Of a stretch of 5,935 nt of DNA, positions 4,101-5,935 are shown piece by piece. Under the pieces are notes generated by a model. That model was not told where the DNA came from, did no database searches, and saw only the letters and a list, made by a program, of their open reading frames with translations. Source of the DNA: an uncultured Eubacteriales bacterium (lineage in GTDB: Bacteria; Bacillota_A; Clostridia; Lachnospirales; Lachnospiraceae); NCBI GenBank assembly GCA_902803345.1, contig CADCPV010000389.1, forward strand, positions 1-5,935, read 5' to 3'. How positions within the stretch are numbered: position 1 is the first letter of the stretch; the number at the start of each line of letters is the position of its first letter. Made by a program: the position numbers and the translations under genes.

Positions 4101-5935
4101 ATGAATATCAGAAAAGCACAGGTAAATCATCTGACAAACCCGCTGGGCTATACCATTGATCGCCCGGTGTTTCACTGGGTAACGGAGAACAGCCGCGGTA
4201 CGAAGGAAACCGAAAGCCGGATCGTTGTGAAATGCGGCGGGGAAGTGCTGCTGGATACCGGTTTTGCGGCACTTGACAGCCTGGCGGCACCTCTGGATCT
4301 CGGACTTGTCCCGAGAACCCGCTATACCTGGACTGTAACAGTCCGGACGGATGCGGGCGAAGAGGAAACCTCGGAAGAGCAGTTCTTTGAGACCGGCAAG
4401 ATGAGCGAGCCCTGGATCGGGCAGTGGATTCATTCCGACTCGCAGGAGAAGGATAAAGAAAGGCATCCCGTTTTCGGGAAGAAGTTTACCGTAGAAAAGC
4501 CCGTCAAATCCGCCCGTCTTTACATTTCGGGTCTCGGGATGTTTGATGCAAAACTGAACGGACAGCGGATCGGAAATGAATACCTGACGCCTTACTGCAA
4601 CAATTATGATGCCTGGGTGCAGGCGCTGACCTTCGATGTGACGGAAGAGATCGCCGAGGGCGAAAACGAACTCCTTGCCGCCCTCGGGAACGGCTGGTAC
4701 AACGGCCGCTTCGGCTTCCGCCCTTCGGAAGCTCCTTACTATGGGACGGAGGTGAAGCTGATCGCAGAACTACGGATTTTGTATGCGGACGGAACAGAGG
4801 ACGTGATTGGAACGGATGAATCCTGGGATGTCACGAGATCCAATATCACCTTCTCTAACATTTACGACGGCGAACACCGCGACGATACTCTTCCGGAAGT
4901 CCCGGCAGAGAAAGCAAAACCGGCCGATCCGCCGAAGGGAAAACTTATGGACCGTCTGTCGATTCCGGTCGTGATCCGTGAGGAACTCCCGGCGGCAGAA
5001 CTTCTGACCTCCCCGAAAGGAGAGAAGATCTTTGATATCGGACAGAACCTCGGCGGATCGTTCCGCCTGCACGTCCATGGCGTTAAGGCCGGTGAAACGG
5101 TTCATGTGCAGGTCGGCGAAGTCCTGCAGGAAGGCTGCTTCTACAATGATAACCTGAGAACCGCGAAGGCGGAATACATCTATGTTTCCGACGGCTCGGA
5201 CATGATCCTGCAGCCGGAATTTACGTTCTACGGCTACCGTTTTGTGAAGGTCGAAGGGATTCCGGACATCCAGAAAGAAGACCTGACCGCACTCGTGATG
5301 TATTCGGATATGGATGAGATCGGGTCTCTCAAGACAGGCCATGAGAAGATCAACCGCCTGATTCTGAACGCCGAATGGGGCAAGAGAGGAAACTTCATTG
5401 ATGTTCCGACCGACTGCCCGCAGCGTGACGAGCGCATGGGCTGGACCGGTGACGCGGAAGTATTCTCCCCGACCGCGCTGCTGCAGTCCGACGCCTATGC
5501 TTTCTATACCAAGTATCTGTACGACATGTCGACTGAGCAGGAAGCGCATGAAGGCGGCGTGCCCGATGTGATCCCGGCATTCGGCGTCTACAACGCCGGC
5601 ACCTGCGCCTGGGGCGATGCGACGACGATTATCCCCTGGAACATGTACAACTACACCGGCGATGCGGCGATTCTGGAAAACCATTATCCGGCAATGAAGT
5701 CCTGGGTGGATTTTATGAAACGTGCGGAGGATGAGGACCACGCCTATATCAAAAAGTTCCACTATGGCGACTGGCTTGCACTGGACGGAAACGGCGGCGT
5801 CGACTCCGTGAAAGGCGGGACATCCGACGAATACTGCGCGGCGGTCTACTATCTTTACAGCACCAGAATTGTCGCGAAAACAGCTGAAATCCTCGGGAAA
5901 GAAGAGGATGCGGCTTATTACGGAAAGCTTGCGGA
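4101..5935 (+). CDS. GH78 alpha-L-rhamnosidase, N-terminal about two thirds (runs off the right edge)
   Basis: The frame is open from ATG 4101 to the window end (611 full codons) with no stop. The enzyme should release alpha-L-rhamnose by an inverting mechanism, from rhamnogalacturonan or plant glycosides. Domains in order: N-terminal Fn3-like module with NPLGYTIDRPVFHW (residues about 13-26) and TRYTWTVTV; a rhamnosidase N domain (SGLGMFDAKLNGQRIGNEYL, then DAWVQALTFDVT and GNGWYNGRFGF); a concanavalin-like domain (FDIGQNLGG...EVLQEG...NLRTAKAEY...FTFYGYRFVKVEG); and the start of the six-hairpin catalytic barrel. DVPTDCPQRDERMGWTGDA at residues 434-452 is the GH78 hallmark; E444 in RDERMGW corresponds to the family's general acid. 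The general-base Glu and C-terminal beta domain should lie in the about 250-300 residues beyond the edge. No signal peptide, so it is probably cytoplasmic. Confidence 0.93.
   Translation, partial: MNIRKAQVNHLTNPLGYTIDRPVFHWVTENSRGTKETESRIVVKCGGEVLLDTGFAALDSLAAPLDLGLVPRTRYTWTVTVRTDAGEEETSEEQFFETGKMSEPWIGQWIHSDSQEKDKERHPVFGKKFTVEKPVKSARLYISGLGMFDAKLNGQRIGNEYLTPYCNNYDAWVQALTFDVTEEIAEGENELLAALGNGWYNGRFGFRPSEAPYYGTEVKLIAELRILYADGTEDVIGTDESWDVTRSNITFSNIYDGEHRDDTLPEVPAEKAKPADPPKGKLMDRLSIPVVIREELPAAELLTSPKGEKIFDIGQNLGGSFRLHVHGVKAGETVHVQVGEVLQEGCFYNDNLRTAKAEYIYVSDGSDMILQPEFTFYGYRFVKVEGIPDIQKEDLTALVMYSDMDEIGSLKTGHEKINRLILNAEWGKRGNFIDVPTDCPQRDERMGWTGDAEVFSPTALLQSDAYAFYTKYLYDMSTEQEAHEGGVPDVIPAFGVYNAGTCAWGDATTIIPWNMYNYTGDAAILENHYPAMKSWVDFMKRAEDEDHAYIKKFHYGDWLALDGNGGVDSVKGGTSDEYCAAVYYLYSTRIVAKTAEILGKEEDAAYYGKLA

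Noticed and set aside
4770..5762. A long 330-codon open frame on the minus strand
   Set aside because: It lies fully opposite the GH78 gene, whose codons and conserved motifs are unbroken. The minus frame has no recognisable family and is a shadow of high-GC coding sequence.
1..5935. A novel defence or mobile system
   Set aside because: Apart from the known-type toxin-antitoxin pair and a hairpin repeat, no transposase, integrase, reverse transcriptase, nuclease or repeat array is visible; the unusual signal here is gene decay.

Overview
The window looks like a chromosomal stretch from a low-to-medium GC Bacillota bacterium, most likely Lachnospiraceae-like and gut- or rumen-associated. The reasons are strong AGGAGG-type ribosome binding sites, cytoplasmic (signal-peptide-free) plant-polysaccharide enzymes of types common in that group, and a YefM/YoeB-type module. 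The taxonomic call is inference from protein style only.

Layout. Positions 1-408 (minus strand) hold a YefM/YoeB-type toxin-antitoxin operon. The toxin runs off the left edge. The promoter contains a near-perfect 20-bp palindrome and is flanked by a 10-bp direct repeat. Everything after it is on the plus strand: an intact SGNH/GDSL hydrolase (554-1288), a glycoside hydrolase family 39 (GH39) remnant with its middle missing (1380-1716), a REP-like dispersed hairpin repeat (1753-1789), a start-less 3' fragment that looks like the C-terminus of a GH3 enzyme (about 1792-2013), a nearly complete GH43 enzyme with F5/8C and Fn3-like domains (2033-3886), a 3' fragment of a glycerophosphodiester phosphodiesterase (about 3841-4059), and the first 611 codons of a GH78 alpha-L-rhamnosidase (4101 to the right edge).

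How the genes work together. The SGNH esterase, GH43 and GH78 enzymes, none with a signal peptide, fit intracellular trimming of imported pectin or hemicellulose oligosaccharides: deacetylation, removal of arabinose or xylose, and removal of rhamnose. The GH39 and GH3 remnants suggest that the locus once had more xylosidase/glucosidase capacity. Spacing and ribosome binding sites suggest one co-directional transcription unit from about 1340 rightwards.

The most notable point is decay. Three gene remnants lie between functional-looking genes. One junction has removed the original stop of the GH43 gene and given it a short out-of-frame tail. This is either a real series of deletions or an assembly artefact. 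I see no CRISPR array, tRNA, rRNA, transposase or clear novel multi-gene defence system, and no gene-free stretch longer than about 300 bases.
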